64,000 bases of DNA from contig NZ_CP030073.1 of assembly GCF_003261055.1 (NCBI RefSeq), positions 2,480,001 to 2,544,000 on the forward strand, written 5' to 3'. Every line of letters starts with the position of its first letter. Within the stretch, counting starts at the first letter, position 1. The notes under the pieces were generated by a model. That model was not told where the DNA came from, did no database searches, and worked only from the letters and a program-made list of their open reading frames with translations. A program made the position numbers and the translations under genes. Source of the stretch: Streptomyces cadmiisoli (GTDB lineage: Bacteria; Actinomycetota; Actinomycetes; Streptomycetales; Streptomycetaceae). Of the stretch, positions 54,898-63,569 are shown one piece after another.

Positions 54898-55748
54898 TCC
54901 TGCTGACCGGGGCGACCGGCACCGTCGGCTCGCTGGTCGCCCGGCGCCTGGCCGGCTCCGTACCGCTGCGGCTGCTGACCCGCGACCCGAGCCGCGCGAC
55001 CGGCCCGGCCGGGCCGCGGGTCGAGGTCGTGGCGGGCGACCTCGGCGACCTCGACGGTCTGCGGCGGGCCCTGACCGGGGTGCGGGCCGCGCTGCTCGTC
55101 ACCGTCGACCCCCTGACGCACGCCCACGACGAGAACTTCCTGGCGGCCGCGCGCGCGGCGGGAGTCCGCCATGTGGTGAAGGTGACCACCCAGTCGGTGA
55201 CCGAGCCCGACGCGACCGATCTGGTGACCCGCTGGCAGCGGGAGAACGAGCGGCTGCTCCGTGACTGCGGTCTGTCGTGGACCCTGCTGCGACCGCGTGC
55301 CTTCATGTCCAACACGCTGGGCTGGGCCCGCTCGGTCCGGGAGGAGGGCGTGGTGCGCGCGCTGAACGGCACGACCGAGGTCGCCGCGGTCGATCCGGGC
55401 GACCTCGCGGAGGTCGCGGCACGGGCGCTGACCGACCCGCGGGCGCACGCGGGACGGGCGTACGCGCTCACCGGACCCGAACCGGTCAGTCCGCGGCGGC
55501 AGACGCGGATCCTCGCCGAGCTGCTGGGACGACCGCTCGACTTCGTCGAGTCGACCGGCGAGCAGGCACTGGCGGGGCTGCTGCGCCGCCATCCGGAACC
55601 GGTGGCGCGTGCCCTGCTGGCGAGCGGGGTGCGCGGCCGGGACGGCGGGAAGGCCCGCCCCGACCCGACGCTCCCCGCCCTGCTCGGCCGCCCGGCCCGG
55701 AGCTACCGGGAGTGGGCGACCGAGCATCTGCCGGCGTTCCGCGGCTGA
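54894..55748 (+). CDS. NmrA-like NAD(P)-binding reductase in the GBL module
   Basis: This 284-residue protein starts at GTG 54894 as ILLTGATGTVGSLVARRLAG, with the Rossmann glycines GATGTVG. The body includes VRHVVKVTTQSVTEPDATD, TLLRPRAFMSNTLGWAR and ALTGPEPVSPRRQTRILAEL. It resembles NAD-dependent reductases near afsA-like genes such as JadW2/ScbC-associated proteins, which may process the butenolide intermediate. That reading rests on context. The start overlaps the receptor stop by 4 bp, so the two are coupled. A hairpin terminator follows 8 bp after the stop. Confidence 0.8.
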   Translation: MILLTGATGTVGSLVARRLAGSVPLRLLTRDPSRATGPAGPRVEVVAGDLGDLDGLRRALTGVRAALLVTVDPLTHAHDENFLAAARAAGVRHVVKVTTQSVTEPDATDLVTRWQRENERLLRDCGLSWTLLRPRAFMSNTLGWARSVREEGVVRALNGTTEVAAVDPGDLAEVAARALTDPRAHAGRAYALTGPEPVSPRRQTRILAELLGRPLDFVESTGEQALAGLLRRHPEPVARALLASGVRGRDGGKARPDPTLPALLGRPARSYREWATEHLPAFRG

Positions 55749-55756
55749 GGAGCGGG

Positions 55757-55792
55757 CGGTCCGGCCGGCGCCCATCCGCACCGGCCGGACCG
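55757..55792. terminator. Bidirectional hairpin between NmrA-like and subtilase genes
   Basis: CGGTCCGGCCGG (55757-55768) pairs perfectly with CCGGCCGGACCG (55781-55792) around a 12-nt loop. It sits in the short convergent gap. Confidence 0.85.
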
Positions 55793-55812
55793 TCCGTTCG
55801 CGGCCCGCGGCC

Positions 55813-57609
55813 TCAGAAGGTCAGGCTCCAGGCGTTGATCCGGCCCGTGTCCTGGGCGGCGACGTCCTGGACCCGTAGCTTCCAGGTGCCGTCGGCCGTC
55901 TCGGCCGAGGCGTTCACCGAGTAGGTGGTCCTGACGTCGTCCGCGGAGTCCGAGGAACTGGAGGACTTCAGGCGGTACGCCGAGCCGTCCGGCGCGACCA
56001 GGTCGACGACCAGGTCACCGCGGTAGGTGTGAGTGATGTCGACCTGGACCTGAAGCGCGGCGGGCGCGTTGCCGCTGCGGCCGCTGACGGTGATCGGCGA
56101 CTCCACCGCCGCCCCCGCGTCCGGTACGGCGACGGAGGAGGTGCTGGAGAAGGTGGGGCCGGTGGGCGTACCCCCGGCCACCGCCTGGACCGTTCTGGCC
56201 GCGTCGGCGAGACCCGCGCCGCAGCCGCCGGAGCACGAACCGGGCAGCGTCCGCGCGTTGGTCTTGATGGCCGACTCGATCTGCGCCGGGGTCAGTGCGG
56301 GCTCGGCCGACTTCATCAGGGCGGCGAGGCCCGCGATGTGCGGGGCGGCCATGCTGGTGCCCTGGTAGTAGGCGTACGACTCCGTGGACGGCGTCCGCGT
56401 GCCGGAGTTCAGCGTGGAGTAGATGCCGTTGGCGGTGCCGGTGCCGGTCTGACCGCCGGGGGCGGCGATGTCCACCAGGGAGCCGTAGTTGGAGTAGGAC
56501 GCCTTGGCGCCGCTGCGGTTGGTCGCGGCGACCGAGATGACGTTGTTGCAGTTGCCCGGCGAGTGGCCGGCCACGTTGTCGTTGTCGTTGCCGGCCGCCA
56601 CGACGACGGTGGTGCCCCGGTTCACGGCCGCGTCGACGGCGCTCTGCGTGGCCGAGGTGCAGGCGCCGTCGCCCCCGAGGCTCATGTTGATGACCTTGGC
56701 GACGTGTGCGTTGGCGGGTACACCGGAGACGGTGCCGCCCGACGCCCAGGTGATGGCGTCGATGATGTCGGAGTCGTAGCCGCCGCACTTGCCGAGCACG
56801 CGGACCGGGGAGACCTTCGCGCCGTGGGCGACGCCCGCCATGCCCTTGTTGTTGCCGGTGACCGCGGCGACGGTGCCGGCCACGTGCGTGCCGTGCCACG
56901 AGGAGTTGCCGGCCGGGACCCCCGGGCCGCACTCGCCGGCGTTGTACCAGTCCCCCGGGTCGGCCGGGTTGCCGTCGCGGCCGTCGCCGTCGACGGACAC
57001 GGCGGTGTCGGCGATGAAGTCGTAACCGCCGACGATGTTCGCGGCGAGATCGGAGTGCGCCGCGTAGCCGGTGTCGATCACCGCGACGGTCACGCCGCTG
57101 CCGGTGGAGGTCGGCCACGCGCCGGGGACGTTCATGCCGGCGGTGGCCTCGAACAGGTCCCACTGCTTGGCGTAGTCGGTGTCGTTCGGGTCGGCCTGCG
57201 GGGTGTTGAGGCGGTCCGGTACGACGTACGCGACCTGCGGGTCGGCCCGGTACTCGGCGACGACGTCGGCGACGTCCGTCCGCGTGAGGTCCTCGCCCAG
57301 GCCGACCAGGGCGGCGCCGGTGCCCAGCCGGCGCCGGAAGTCCAGGTTCTCCTCGGCCCCCGCGCCCTTCGCCTCGGCGTCGGCCGCTGCGGCCCTGTCC
57401 GATTTCGCCTCGGCGGCGCCGGACTTGTAGCCGACGATGAGGCGGTCGGCGGGGGTGCCGGGGGCCGCTTCGGTCTGTGCCGCCGGGACGGCGGCCCGCG
57501 GGGCGGGTTCCGGGGCCGCGGCGGCCGACGCGGTGGCGGCCGTGAGCAGTGCCGCCGAGACGGTGGCGACGGATATCAGCTTGCGTCCGAGGGCAGGGGA
57601 GGTTCGCAA
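55813..57609 (-). CDS. Secreted subtilase (S8) with P domain
   Basis: This 598-residue serine endopeptidase has signal MRTSPALGRKLISVATVSAA with cleavage after about residue 31, an I9-type propeptide (~45-135) and the S8 catalytic domain (~145-470). The triad is D179 (AVIDTGYA), H239 (SWHGTHVAGT) and S419 (GTSMAAPHIAG), with N341 (AAGND) as oxyanion residue. A proprotein-convertase P domain fills ~480-598. The start is a TTG at 57607-57609, reading MRTSPALGRK; an upstream ATG is in frame but its extension lacks coding quality. It is a secreted protease of nutrient scavenging or morphological roles. Confidence 0.9.
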   Translation of the reverse strand: MRTSPALGRKLISVATVSAALLTAATASAAAAPEPAPRAAVPAAQTEAAPGTPADRLIVGYKSGAAEAKSDRAAAADAEAKGAGAEENLDFRRRLGTGAALVGLGEDLTRTDVADVVAEYRADPQVAYVVPDRLNTPQADPNDTDYAKQWDLFEATAGMNVPGAWPTSTGSGVTVAVIDTGYAAHSDLAANIVGGYDFIADTAVSVDGDGRDGNPADPGDWYNAGECGPGVPAGNSSWHGTHVAGTVAAVTGNNKGMAGVAHGAKVSPVRVLGKCGGYDSDIIDAITWASGGTVSGVPANAHVAKVINMSLGGDGACTSATQSAVDAAVNRGTTVVVAAGNDNDNVAGHSPGNCNNVISVAATNRSGAKASYSNYGSLVDIAAPGGQTGTGTANGIYSTLNSGTRTPSTESYAYYQGTSMAAPHIAGLAALMKSAEPALTPAQIESAIKTNARTLPGSCSGGCGAGLADAARTVQAVAGGTPTGPTFSSTSSVAVPDAGAAVESPITVSGRSGNAPAALQVQVDITHTYRGDLVVDLVAPDGSAYRLKSSSSSDSADDVRTTYSVNASAETADGTWKLRVQDVAAQDTGRINAWSLTF

Positions 57610-57975
57610 GGGAATGCCTTTCGTGGCCGTGCTCCGGACAGCGCGGAGCGGCGGTCGATGCGCTTCGTCGTCGAAGCGGAGGGGGGTTGGTCGAAAAGCG
57701 ATGTGCGGGACCGGCCTGGCGCGAAGCCGACCCTGCGGGGTTACCGGCCGGTCAGCTGTGCAGGAACGATAGGCAAAGGGGAGGTCACGGGGATACAGGG
57801 GAAACCCTTGATCCGACCGGAAATCCACCCTCGCCGTCCGCCTGTTGACCGCGCTTGCCCCGTTTCCGCTCCCCCGTGCCGCGTGGCCCGGGCGGACACG
57901 ACGACGGGACGCGGGCACGGCCGGAGGTCGGCCGTGCCCGCGTCCCGTCGTCGGTGCGCGTTCCCGTCGCGTGGG
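57610..57975. other. Intergenic region between subtilase and betaine-binding genes
   Basis: The region is 366 bp with no supported gene. It contains the subtilase promoter side (57610-57800, not resolved) and, near the other end, the 25-bp-arm terminator hairpin (57899-57953). Confidence 0.65.
57899..57953 (-). terminator. Perfect 25-bp-arm terminator of the betaine-binding gene
   Basis: The left arm (57899-57923, beginning CGACGACGGGACGCGGGCAC) and right arm (57929-57953) are exact reverse complements around the 5-nt loop GAGGT. It lies 23 bp beyond the stop codon of the binding-protein gene. It is one of the longest perfect stems in the window. Confidence 0.9.
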
Positions 57976-58938
57976 TCAGTTCAGACCGACCGTCTCCAGC
58001 CAGTCCTTGGCGACGTCCAGCGGATCCTTGTTCTCCAGCTGCACCTGCGAGTCCAGGTCGAGCAGCGTCTTGGTGTCCAGCTTGGCGGAGACCGCGTTCA
58101 GCGCGTCGATGCCCTCCTGCGAGAGCCCGCTCTTGTAGACGAGCGGGGTCACGTTGGCGAACCCGAAGAGGTTCTTCGGGTCCTGGAGGACGACGAACTT
58201 CTCCTTGGTGATGGTCGGGTCGGTGGTGAAGATGTCCGCGGCCTGCACGGTGTTCTTCGTCAACGCGGCCTGGGTGAGCGGTCCGCCGGCGTCGAGGGCC
58301 TTGAAGGACTTGAATTTCAGGCCGTATTCCTTCTCCAGACCGATGAGGCCCTGGTGCCGGGTCTGGAACTCGGGCGAGCCGCCGATCACCAGCTCGGGCG
58401 CGATGTCCTCGAGGTCCGCGAGCGTGGACTGCGCGGTCAGACCGTGCTTCTCGGCGGTCTCGGCGTTGATGGACACCGAGTCCTTGTCCTCGGCCGGCGC
58501 CGACTCCAGCAGCGTCAGCTTCTCGTCGAGCTGGGTCTTGACCGCGGCGTTCACGGCCTCGATGGACTTCTGCTCCGCGTCGGGGTCGAGATAGGCCAGC
58601 AGGGAGCCGTTGTACTCGGGCAGAACGGTGATGGAGCCGTTCTTGAGCAGGCCGTAGGTCGTCTCGCGGCTGCCGATGTTGGGCTTGTACTCGACCTTGA
58701 TGCCCTTGGCCTTGAGCGCCTCGCCGTAGATGTCGGCGAGCAGGATGCTCTCGGCGAAGTTGTTGGAGCCGACGACGACGGTGCCGCCGTCCGCCTTGCC
58801 CTCCGAGAGCGGGTTGTCGGACTCGTCGTCGGTGGACGAGCCGCAGCCCGCGACCAGCGCCGCCGTGACGGCGAGGGCGGCGGCGGCCGTGCCGCGGTGT
58901 CTCGTTGTGAACCAGCTGCTCTTCACGGTTGAAGTCAC
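57976..58938 (-). CDS. Glycine betaine/choline-type ABC substrate-binding lipoprotein
   Basis: This 320-residue lipoprotein has lipobox LVAGC in the signal (MTSTVKSSWFTTRHRGTAAA start, GTG at 58936-58938). The mature protein matches OpuC/ProX/OsmF binding proteins: VVVGSNNFAESILLADIYGE, LPEYNGSLLAYLDPDAEQK and PELVIGGSPEFQTRHQGLIG. GTG 58926 is an alternative start. A matching permease gene lies at the right edge (from 63570) on the same strand, with the cvn operon between. It should bind an osmoprotectant and pass it to that importer. Confidence 0.9.
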   Translation of the reverse strand: MTSTVKSSWFTTRHRGTAAAALAVTAALVAGCGSSTDDESDNPLSEGKADGGTVVVGSNNFAESILLADIYGEALKAKGIKVEYKPNIGSRETTYGLLKNGSITVLPEYNGSLLAYLDPDAEQKSIEAVNAAVKTQLDEKLTLLESAPAEDKDSVSINAETAEKHGLTAQSTLADLEDIAPELVIGGSPEFQTRHQGLIGLEKEYGLKFKSFKALDAGGPLTQAALTKNTVQAADIFTTDPTITKEKFVVLQDPKNLFGFANVTPLVYKSGLSQEGIDALNAVSAKLDTKTLLDLDSQVQLENKDPLDVAKDWLETVGLN

Positions 58939-59356
58939 AATTCCCGTTCCGGGCCGAGGATGTGTGGGGCGCCTGACGTTGGCGGCCGTGCGGGTGTTCG
59001 CGCATGCGGGGTGCGGACACACCGCATCCACTGATCCAATCCAGCGGGTTCTCGGTCAGTCAAGAGCGGCCAGGTCACCAATTGGCGTCGGTGTGCGATC
59101 GGTTACGAACGATCCGGTAGCGGACGTCGAGCGCCGCGGAGCGGGTTGTAACGGATTCTTGACGTGGAGTGGCGTCAAGACACGTCGCAAGAGGCGATAG
59201 TCTCCCCGCAGTTGCTCTCCGGTCACAGCGGTGACACAAGCCGCACCGGTGTCGTCGTGCACCCGTTCACGCACCAACCGGAGCCGATCGAAAACGACAC
59301 TCGACCGGACACGCGCGTTCATGGCGCGCCGTGCGACACCCGATGAAGGAGGCCCG
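58939..59356. other. Divergent control region between betaine-binding gene and cvnA
   Basis: The region is 418 bp with no supported gene. It holds the TCTTGACG inverted repeat (59157-59180), a GATCG-8-CGATC weak repeat near 59098-59115 and, just ahead of cvnA, AAGGAGG (59345-59351). A -35-like TTGACG lies inside the repeat; a matching -10 is not clear. Confidence 0.6.
59157..59180. promoter_or_regulatory. TCTTGACG-8-CGTCAAGA inverted repeat upstream of cvnA
   Basis: Perfect 8-bp arms with an 8-bp spacer lie 176 bp upstream of cvnA. TTGACG within the left arm resembles a -35 hexamer, so a bound protein would block or recruit polymerase there. No regulator is assigned. Confidence 0.45.
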
Positions 59357-61984
59357 GTGTCCACGAACGAGCGGGGCGAAGCCGCAGCGAGGGGCGGCGT
59401 CCGGGGCTTCACCGACCGCTGGCCTTTCCGCCGCAAGCTCAACGTCCTGGTCGGTGTGCCGCTCGCCGGACTCGGACTGCTGCTCTCCTATCTCATCTCC
59501 GACCAGGTGATGCAGGCGCGCAGCGCCGCCGAGGCGGCCACCCTCGTCCGGGACAGCACCCAGGTCGCGGAGCTCGTCGACCGGGTGGAGACCGAGCATC
59601 AGCAGGCCATCCTGCTGTCGGTGCGCTACGAGGCCCGGGAGACCGGCGCGCAGCCCTCGCCGGCCGCCTACCGCCAGGCGCAGAAGGCCGTCGACGCCCA
59701 GGTCCGAAAGGTCCGCGCCACCTTCGGCGACCGACTGCCGGACACCGAGGCGCAGGCGCTCAGAGAAATCAGCGGCCTCGGCAGCCTGCGCCGGACCATC
59801 GAAGAGGGCTATCTGCCCGCCGACAACATCGACCCGGCCTACACCAACGCCGCCAAGGGCCTGATCGACGGCCTCGGCCTGGACCGCAACGCGGCCCTCG
59901 CGGCCACCTTCACCGGCAATCTGCTGGACTCCCTGCTGCGCGCCGACGCCGCGCACAGCTCCTTCGAGACCAGCGTGTTCTCCGCGACCACCGGCGACTC
60001 CAACGCGCTGATCGAGTTCATCGGCGCGGTCGGCGCCTACGAGCTGTACACCCACCAGGCCGAGCGGTTCAGCCGGTTCGCCACCGAGGAGCAGGCGGCG
60101 GCCCTGCGCGGTATCGAGCACAGCGGCGCGCAGGCGACCATCCTGCGGCAGTACGCCGAGCTCCAGATCGACCCGAGCACGCTGCAGGCCGGGTCCCCCG
60201 CCGAGATCCGCGAGAGGTTCACCGAGGCCCTGGCCTCCTATCCCGCGTACCGGGAGCAGTCCGAGAGCCGGCTGCGGATCACCGCCTCGCTCATCGACCG
60301 GATCGCCGACCGCGCCGACGACGCCTCCAACGAAGCCTGGTGGAACGCCGCCTGGCTGCTCGCCGTGGCACTCGTCGGATTCCTGGTCTGGGGCGCGTTC
60401 TCGGTGGTGGTGCGCCGGTCGGTGGTCCGGCCGGTGCAGGCCCTCACCGGAGCCGCCCGGCAGGTGGCCGATGTCGCCGGCCGGGAACTCGACCGGGTGG
60501 CGGACGACGACGCCGAGGACGACGCGCCGCCCCGGCTGCGCGAGATCCCGGTCGGCGCGAAGGACGAGATCGGCGAACTCGCCGAGGCCTTCAACCATGT
60601 GCAGACCACCGCCGCCGCCCTGCTGGAGCGCCAGGTGCTCAGCCGGCGCAACGTGGCCGAGATGTTCGGCAACGTGGGCCGCCGGGTCAGCAACCTCACC
60701 ACCCGGCAGCTCGCCCTCATCGACGCCGTCGAGCGCGGCGAGACCGACCCGGCCCTGCTCGAACGCCTCTACAGCATCGACCACATCGCGGTCCGGCTGC
60801 GCCGCAACGCCGACAGTCTGATGCTGCTGGCCGGGATCCGCGAGACGGTCCTCGACTCCGGGCCGACCGCGCTCACCAACGTCGTACGGGCCGCGCTCGG
60901 CCAGATCGAGGGCTATCAGCGGGTCGAACTGCACGCCGGTACCGAGATCATGGTGGAGCCGGACATCGTCGGCGACCTGACGCTGATGGTGGCGGAACTC
61001 CTGGAGAACGCGGTGTCGTTCTCCCCCGCGGGCAGCTCCGTCGAGGTGACCGTGCACACCGGGGACGCCGGAGCGGCGATCACCGTCGCCGACCACGGCC
61101 TGGGCATGAGCGCCGAGCGGCTGGCGGAGGAGAACGCCCGGCTGGTGCGCCGCGAACGCCTCGACCTGGTGCCGACGAAGGTGCTCGGTCTGTTCGTGGT
61201 CGGCAACCTGGCCCGCCGCTGGGAGATCGGCGTGACGCTGTCCCGGACGCCGGGGGGCGGAGTGACCGCCGAGGTGTCGATCCCGTCGTCGCTGCTGCTG
61301 ACGATGAGCGCGCTGGAGCCGGGCCTGCCGCAGCCGCCCGCGATCCCCGCCGCGTCCGGCACGGACTCCGGCCCGCTCCCGGCGACCACGACCGGCGGCG
61401 ACCGCACCCGCCCGAACCGCACGGTCCCCGCGCCGACGGACCGGACCGCGGCGGACGCCGCCGCGGCGGCCACCAGCTCGGCGGGCGTCCCGTCGGCCGA
61501 CACCACGTCGCAGGACGCGGCCTCGGCGGGCGCACCGCGGCCCGGACACGACCGGCGCGAGGACGACGCCGCCTCCCTCCCCCGCCGCGTACCCCGCCGT
61601 GAGACGGCCGGGGGCGACCGGGCCCCGCTCATTCCGAAGGCCCGCAGCGAGGAGGCACCGGGCGCGACGGGGCCGGACGGGACGGCGCCGGGCGGCTCGC
61701 GCCCGCTGCGCCGCCGGGTGCGCGGTGCCACCCTGCGCACCCCCGCCGAGGCCGACCGGCAGGCCGCCCGGCCGACGGCCGCCCCCGCGGACGCCGAGGC
61801 GGTGCGCAGCGCGCTGGAGGAGTTCGAGGCGGCCGTGGCACGCGCGCATCACGACAGCGACAGAGACACCAGCAGAGACAGCGACAGAGACAGCACCCGT
61901 GCCGGCGGCTCCCCGGCCCTCGGCACGGCCCCCGAACCCAGCGACTCGCACGACCAGGACCTCCCGGAAGGAGCGGAGCAGTGA
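59357..61984 (+). CDS. cvnA: Conservon histidine kinase-like protein (CvnA type)
   Basis: This 875-residue membrane protein starts at GTG 59357 behind AAGGAGG. Helix 1 is at about residues 25-45 (LNVLVGVPLAGLGLLLSYLI), followed by an extracytoplasmic nitrate-sensor-like domain (~50-335), helix 2 (WLLAVALVGFLVWGAFSVVV) and a HAMP-like segment. The dimerisation region has IDHIAVRLRRNADSLMLLAG, and the ATPase has ELLENAVSFSPAGSSVEV and VADHGLGMS. The C-terminal ~200 residues are low-complexity and end in a Ser/Asp/Arg repeat. Conservon kinases sense cell state through the partner CvnB/C/D proteins. Confidence 0.92.
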   Translation: MSTNERGEAAARGGVRGFTDRWPFRRKLNVLVGVPLAGLGLLLSYLISDQVMQARSAAEAATLVRDSTQVAELVDRVETEHQQAILLSVRYEARETGAQPSPAAYRQAQKAVDAQVRKVRATFGDRLPDTEAQALREISGLGSLRRTIEEGYLPADNIDPAYTNAAKGLIDGLGLDRNAALAATFTGNLLDSLLRADAAHSSFETSVFSATTGDSNALIEFIGAVGAYELYTHQAERFSRFATEEQAAALRGIEHSGAQATILRQYAELQIDPSTLQAGSPAEIRERFTEALASYPAYREQSESRLRITASLIDRIADRADDASNEAWWNAAWLLAVALVGFLVWGAFSVVVRRSVVRPVQALTGAARQVADVAGRELDRVADDDAEDDAPPRLREIPVGAKDEIGELAEAFNHVQTTAAALLERQVLSRRNVAEMFGNVGRRVSNLTTRQLALIDAVERGETDPALLERLYSIDHIAVRLRRNADSLMLLAGIRETVLDSGPTALTNVVRAALGQIEGYQRVELHAGTEIMVEPDIVGDLTLMVAELLENAVSFSPAGSSVEVTVHTGDAGAAITVADHGLGMSAERLAEENARLVRRERLDLVPTKVLGLFVVGNLARRWEIGVTLSRTPGGGVTAEVSIPSSLLLTMSALEPGLPQPPAIPAASGTDSGPLPATTTGGDRTRPNRTVPAPTDRTAADAAAAATSSAGVPSADTTSQDAASAGAPRPGHDRREDDAASLPRRVPRRETAGGDRAPLIPKARSEEAPGATGPDGTAPGGSRPLRRRVRGATLRTPAEADRQAARPTAAPADAEAVRSALEEFEAAVARAHHDSDRDTSRDSDRDSTRAGGSPALGTAPEPSDSHDQDLPEGAEQ
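61856..61892 (+). repeat. Tandem AGCGACAGAGACA repeat in the cvnA 3' end
   Basis: AGCGACAGAGACA occurs at 61856-61868 and 61880-61892, a 24-bp period equal to 8 codons. It encodes SDRDT/SDRDS units in the cvnA tail. It is AT-richer than the surroundings and likely to vary in copy number. Confidence 0.7.
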
Positions 61985-62457
61985 GCACGTCGACAGGTGG
62001 TACTCCCACGGGAGATTCCACGCCGGACGAACTGCGGGCCGCCGCGGCCGACTTCACGTGGCTGCTGAACCGTTTCGCGACGGAGACCGCGGGCGTCGTC
62101 GACGCCATCGCCGTGTCCTCCGACGGCCTGCTCATCGCCGTGGCGCAGCTGCGGGAGCGGGCACACTCCGAGCGGCTGGCGGCGATCGTCTCCGGCCTCA
62201 CCAGTCTCGCCGCCGGCGCGTCCGGCAACTACGGCCTGGGGGCCCTCAACAAGGTCATCATCGACCTGGAGGGCGGCCATGTGCTGGTCTCCGCGATCGG
62301 CAGCGGTGCCGTGCTCGGCGTGGTCGCCGACAAGGAGGCCAAGCTGGGCAACATCGCGTACGAGATGACGCTGTTCGCCAACCGCGCCGGTGCCGCGCTC
62401 AGCCCGCAGCTCGTGCTCGAACTGAAGAACACCGTCGGCGTCCCGTCGACGGGCTGA
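61981..62457 (+). CDS. cvnB: Roadblock/LC7 domain protein (CvnB type)
   Basis: This 158-residue protein starts at GTG 61981, overlapping the cvnA stop by 4 bp. It has the roadblock/LC7 fold: DFTWLLNRFATETAGVVDAI, AVSSDGLLIAVAQL and GNYGLGALNKVIIDLEGGHV, with LSPQLVLELKNTVGVPS at the end. In other bacteria LC7 proteins act as GTPase-activating partners (MglB for MglA). Here CvnB should dock to the GTPase CvnD and the kinase CvnA. Length is standard. Confidence 0.93.
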   Translation: MSTSTGGTPTGDSTPDELRAAAADFTWLLNRFATETAGVVDAIAVSSDGLLIAVAQLRERAHSERLAAIVSGLTSLAAGASGNYGLGALNKVIIDLEGGHVLVSAIGSGAVLGVVADKEAKLGNIAYEMTLFANRAGAALSPQLVLELKNTVGVPSTG

Positions 62458-62491
62458 CCGGTCCCCGCCCGGTCGAGGAGGAAGACACCCC

Positions 62492-62932
62492 ATGGCGGAC
62501 GGCCGCGCTGTGAGCAGTGCCGGCGAGGACGGCTCCACGCCCCCGGGCCCCGTCCCCGCCGTGCGGCCCTTCCTCGTCACCTCCGGGCGGGTGGCCGGCG
62601 CGGGCGAGACCGCGTCCGGCCGGACGATCCCGGTCGAGACGCAGGTGGTCGCCACCGCCGAAGGGCTCGACCTCCTCGACCGGCTGTCCTTCGAGCGGCA
62701 CGACATCGTGGCCGCCTGCCGGCAGCCGCAGTCGATCGCGGAGATCGCCGCCCGGCTGCGGCTGCATCTCAACGTCGTCCGGGTCCTCGCCGAGGACCTG
62801 CGCAGCGCCGGTCATCTGGCGGTGTACGTGCCGAACACCGCCGTCACCCACGACGCGTCCGTCCTGCGAAGGGTTATCGATGGCCTCCGCGCCATCCCCG
62901 ACTCCCGGGGGGTACTCCGTGACACCGACTGA
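62492..62932 (+). CDS. cvnC: DUF742 protein (CvnC type)
   Basis: This 146-residue protein shows the DUF742 pattern: PAVRPFLVTSGRVAGAG near the N-terminus, then ETQVVATAEGLDLLDRLSFE, RHDIVAACRQPQSIAEIAAR and LRLHLNVVRVLAEDLRSAGH, a winged-helix-like body. It is the third conservon member. It starts at ATG 62492 with AGGAGGAAG at 62476. The 3' end overlaps the cvnD frame by up to 53 bp depending on the cvnD start, so translation is coupled. Confidence 0.92.
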   Translation: MADGRAVSSAGEDGSTPPGPVPAVRPFLVTSGRVAGAGETASGRTIPVETQVVATAEGLDLLDRLSFERHDIVAACRQPQSIAEIAARLRLHLNVVRVLAEDLRSAGHLAVYVPNTAVTHDASVLRRVIDGLRAIPDSRGVLRDTD

Positions 62933-63518
62933 ACCGCTCACCATCGGCGCGGCCGCGCGACGAGCCGTACGGCCGCCGCTGCCGGTGAAGATGGTCATCG
63001 CGGGCGGCTTCGGCGTGGGCAAGACCACCGCCGTGGGGGCGATCTCCGAGATCGAGCCGCTCACCACCGAGGCGGCGATCACCGAGGTCGCGGCGGGCGT
63101 GGACGATCTGACCCACACCCCGCGCAAGACGACCACCACGGTCGCGATGGACTTCGGCTGCATCACCATCGACCCCACGCTGAAGCTGTACCTGTTCGGG
63201 ACTCCGGGCCAGGACCGGTTCGGCTTCATGTGGGACGACATCGTCGAGGGCGCGGTCGGCGCGCTGGTCATCGTCGACACCCGCCGGCTCGACGACTGCT
63301 ACGCCGCGGTGGACTACTTCGAGCACCGGCAGGTCCCGTTCGCCGTGGCGATCAACGCCTTCGACGGGAACGTCGAGCACGCCCTGGAGGAGGTCCGCTG
63401 GGCCCTGGACGTCGCCGACCATGTCCCGCTGGTCGTGTTCGACGCCCGCGAGCGCGGCTCGGTGCGGGACGCGCTGCTCGTCGTACTGGAACTGGCGCTG
63501 GCCCGCACCGAGGGGTGA
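62880..63518 (+). CDS. cvnD: Conservon GTP-binding protein (CvnD type)
   Basis: This 212-residue small GTPase-like ATP/GTP-binding protein has P-loop GGFGVGKTT (~residues 42-50), switch region THTPRKTTTTVAMDFG and FGTPGQDRFGFMWDDIV (G3), and VAINAFDG in the G4 position. Two starts are possible: ATG 62880 overlaps cvnC by 53 bp, and GTG 62919 overlaps by 14 bp. It forms a complex with CvnA-CvnB-CvnC near the membrane, like eukaryotic heterotrimeric G-protein systems. No cytochrome P450 gene, found in some conservons, follows here. Confidence 0.92.
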   Translation: MASAPSPTPGGYSVTPTEPLTIGAAARRAVRPPLPVKMVIAGGFGVGKTTAVGAISEIEPLTTEAAITEVAAGVDDLTHTPRKTTTTVAMDFGCITIDPTLKLYLFGTPGQDRFGFMWDDIVEGAVGALVIVDTRRLDDCYAAVDYFEHRQVPFAVAINAFDGNVEHALEEVRWALDVADHVPLVVFDARERGSVRDALLVVLELALARTEG

Positions 63519-63540
63519 GCCGTCCGGCCGCCGTCCGGCC

Positions 63541-63562
63541 GCCGCCCGCCGGGGCGGGCGGC
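63541..63562. terminator. Hairpin between cvnD and betaine permease genes
   Basis: GCCGCCCGCC (63541-63550) and GGCGGGCGGC (63553-63562) are exact reverse complements and must open a few central pairs to form a loop. It lies in the 51-bp convergent gap. Confidence 0.7.
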
Positions 63563-63569
63563 CCGGGGC

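Noticed and set aside
52421..55748. GBL module as a transferred island
   Set aside because: Base and codon use match the flanks and no att site or integrase is present, so transfer is not supported.
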